DNA of 6,980 nt from Roseobacter sp. (lineage in GTDB: Bacteria; Pseudomonadota; Alphaproteobacteria; Rhodobacterales; Rhodobacteraceae), in contig JAGXHB010000043.1 in NCBI GenBank assembly GCA_024636425.1, positions 1 to 6,980 on the forward strand, written 5' to 3'. The notes under the pieces are model-generated. The model saw nothing but the letters and a program-made list of their open reading frames with translations. It was not told the origin of the DNA and ran no database searches. Of the stretch, positions 6,092-6,980 are shown piece after piece. The position numbers were made by a program, and so were the translations under genes. How positions within the stretch are numbered: position 1 is the first letter of the stretch; each line of letters starts with the position of its first letter.

Positions 6092-6538
6092 ATGACAAAA
6101 ACGATGCTGATCATCAACGGCCCAAACCTCGATATGCTGGGTACACGTCAACCCGAAGTTTACGGCCATGACACGCTGAGCGATGTCGAAGCACTGTGCC
6201 AACGCGTTGCCGAGGACGAAGGCGTGAAGATCGACTTTCGTCAAAGCGACAGCGAGGCAGAGATCATGGGCTGGATCAAACAGGGCCGTGGCACGACAGC
6301 GGGACTGTTGATCAACCCTGCGGGCTTTACCTCGACGTCAATCGCCATTCTTGACAGCTTGCTGATTTATGATGCGCCGATCATAGAAGTTCACATCTCG
6401 CCGCTGTTTCGACGCGACGCATTCCGCCATCTCTCTTATGTGTCCAAGGCCGCGACCGCAAAGATCGAGGGCTTTGGTATTCGGGGCTATGATTTTGCAA
6501 TTCGCAAGCTGGCGGAGCTGGCCAGGGCGCAGGACTAA
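6092..6538 (+). CDS. aroQ: Type II 3-dehydroquinate dehydratase, catabolic copy with substituted active-site positions
   Basis: A 148-residue protein of normal type II length that should dehydrate 3-dehydroquinate to 3-dehydroshikimate. The start at 6092 follows GGAG (6083-6086) by five bases and gives the expected beginning MTKTMLIINGPN; an ATG at 6041 lies inside dctM. Visible conserved residues, in numbering that coincides with the Mycobacterium tuberculosis enzyme as I recall it, are N12 (NGPNLDMLG), R19, the catalytic Y24 (RQPEVYG), N75 (INPAGFT), D88, E99, catalytic H101 (EVHIS), S103, R108 and R112 (FRHLSYVS). Three usually conserved positions differ: residue 81 is S instead of H (TSTS for THTS), 104 is P instead of N, and 106 is F instead of H. 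With the catalytic Tyr/His and arginines kept, the enzyme is probably active. Its place at the end of the operon completes the quinate branch. Confidence 0.88.
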   Translation: MTKTMLIINGPNLDMLGTRQPEVYGHDTLSDVEALCQRVAEDEGVKIDFRQSDSEAEIMGWIKQGRGTTAGLLINPAGFTSTSIAILDSLLIYDAPIIEVHISPLFRRDAFRHLSYVSKAATAKIEGFGIRGYDFAIRKLAELARAQD

Positions 6539-6679
6539 GGCGGCGCGACGCGCTTCTCTAGGTTCTGAACTCGTTTTGCCTGGCGTTTTGAGAAGTACGC
6601 TTTTGCCTTTTCGCTTCAGGATAGCGCCGTGGTCGCGCCCGCGCATCACTCAGACTTGGACATCGACACACTGCGCCTG
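6539..6679. other. Convergent intergenic gap, no clear terminator
   Basis: This 141-bp stretch separates the end of the operon from the converging regulator gene. It is T-rich in the middle, with two CGTTTTG direct repeats (6572-6578 and 6584-6590), and contains CTTCTC/GAGAAG (6553-6558 and 6590-6595) flanking a 31-base interval. No compact GC stem followed by a T run is visible on either strand, so termination may be Rho-dependent. I see no gene here. Confidence 0.5.
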
Positions 6680-6980
6680 CTATGAAGTTGCGCAAGTATG
6701 GTCGAAATGCCCCGTGGCCATCACGTGTTTCAGACCGCGTTCAATGTGATCCGTCAGCAAGTCGACGGCACCGCTTGCGTCCCGCTTGATGACCAGATCA
6801 CGCAGAGCCGTGTGGTCGTCCACAACACCCTGACCGCGAAAATTCATTGCCAGCATGTGATAACGTGCAAATCTGTCGAAAATCGCCGCGTGAGTTTTCA
6901 TCAGCACGGGTTGACCACAAGCAGCAATGGTCGCGTGATGAAATCCCCAATCGCACGACACCCAGGTGTCTACTCCGCCC
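6680..6980 (-). CDS. GntR-family (FadR/FCD) transcriptional regulator, C-terminal part (cut by right edge)
   Basis: The minus-strand frame stays open from the right edge to a TAG at 6680-6682 and encodes about 99 residues. It matches the second half of an FCD ligand-binding domain: DWGFHHATIAACGQPVLM, then THAAIFDRFARYHMLAMNFRG, DDHTALRDLVIKRDASGAVDLL, and TDHIERGLKHVM. The regularly spaced histidines, in GFHHA, DDHTAL and TDHIERG, are of the kind that line the metal and carboxylate pocket in this family. The winged-helix N-terminus lies beyond the window, so an internal GTG at 6961 is not the real start. It converges on the operon and may regulate it or an unrelated neighbour to the right. 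Which one cannot be decided here. Confidence 0.85.
   Translation of the reverse strand, partial: GGVDTWVSCDWGFHHATIAACGQPVLMKTHAAIFDRFARYHMLAMNFRGQGVVDDHTALRDLVIKRDASGAVDLLTDHIERGLKHVMATGHFDHTCATS

Noticed and set aside
6612..6626. Small stem CGCT/AGCG after aroQ as a terminator
   Set aside because: The stem is only four base pairs, and the T run precedes it on the plus strand, with no T tract following on either strand.
6542..6639. 8-bp inverted repeat GGCGCGAC/GTCGCGCC
   Set aside because: The arms are 82 bases apart in GC-rich DNA, with no other support for a mobile-element end or terminator.

Overview
The window holds what looks like a complete cytoplasmic route from quinate and shikimate to protocatechuate. 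It is packaged as one plus-strand operon together with a TRAP (tripartite, SBP-dependent secondary) uptake system. Base composition, the TRAP transporter in place of an MFS permease, and the general style of the proteins suggest an alphaproteobacterium, most likely a Rhodobacterales/Roseobacter-type organism. That taxonomic call is inference from style only.

Layout. Positions 1-191 (minus strand) carry the N-terminal DNA-binding part of a TetR-family regulator, cut by the left edge. Positions 192-331 form a divergent regulatory region with a striking 56-bp inverted repeat (224-279) that overlaps a TTGACA -35 box. Then, all on the plus strand: an NAD-type quinate/shikimate dehydrogenase (332-1189); a two-domain QuiC-type 3-dehydroshikimate dehydratase with a C-terminal HPPD-like half (1200-3083); a DctP-type periplasmic solute-binding protein (3187-4182); a DctQ small permease (4258-4782); a DctM large permease (4779-6074); and a type II 3-dehydroquinate dehydratase (6092-6538). 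The only sizeable gaps in the operon lie just before and just after dctP, and each contains a clear hairpin. A convergent minus-strand gene for a GntR/FadR-type (FCD-domain) regulator enters from the right edge (6680-6980).

How the genes fit together. The TRAP transporter is predicted to import quinate and/or shikimate. The dehydrogenase oxidises quinate to 3-dehydroquinate and shikimate to 3-dehydroshikimate. The type II dehydratase converts 3-dehydroquinate to 3-dehydroshikimate. The QuiC protein aromatises 3-dehydroshikimate to protocatechuate. Ring-cleavage (pca) genes are not in this window. The TetR protein is the obvious candidate to bind the tandem palindromes and repress the operon until a pathway compound appears.

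Points that deserve a second look are the symmetric double operator, the assignment of a TRAP system to quinate/shikimate, substitutions at usually conserved active-site positions in the type II dehydratase, and the intact metal triad in the HPPD-like half of QuiC. The individual enzyme families are all known; I see no wholly unknown system here.
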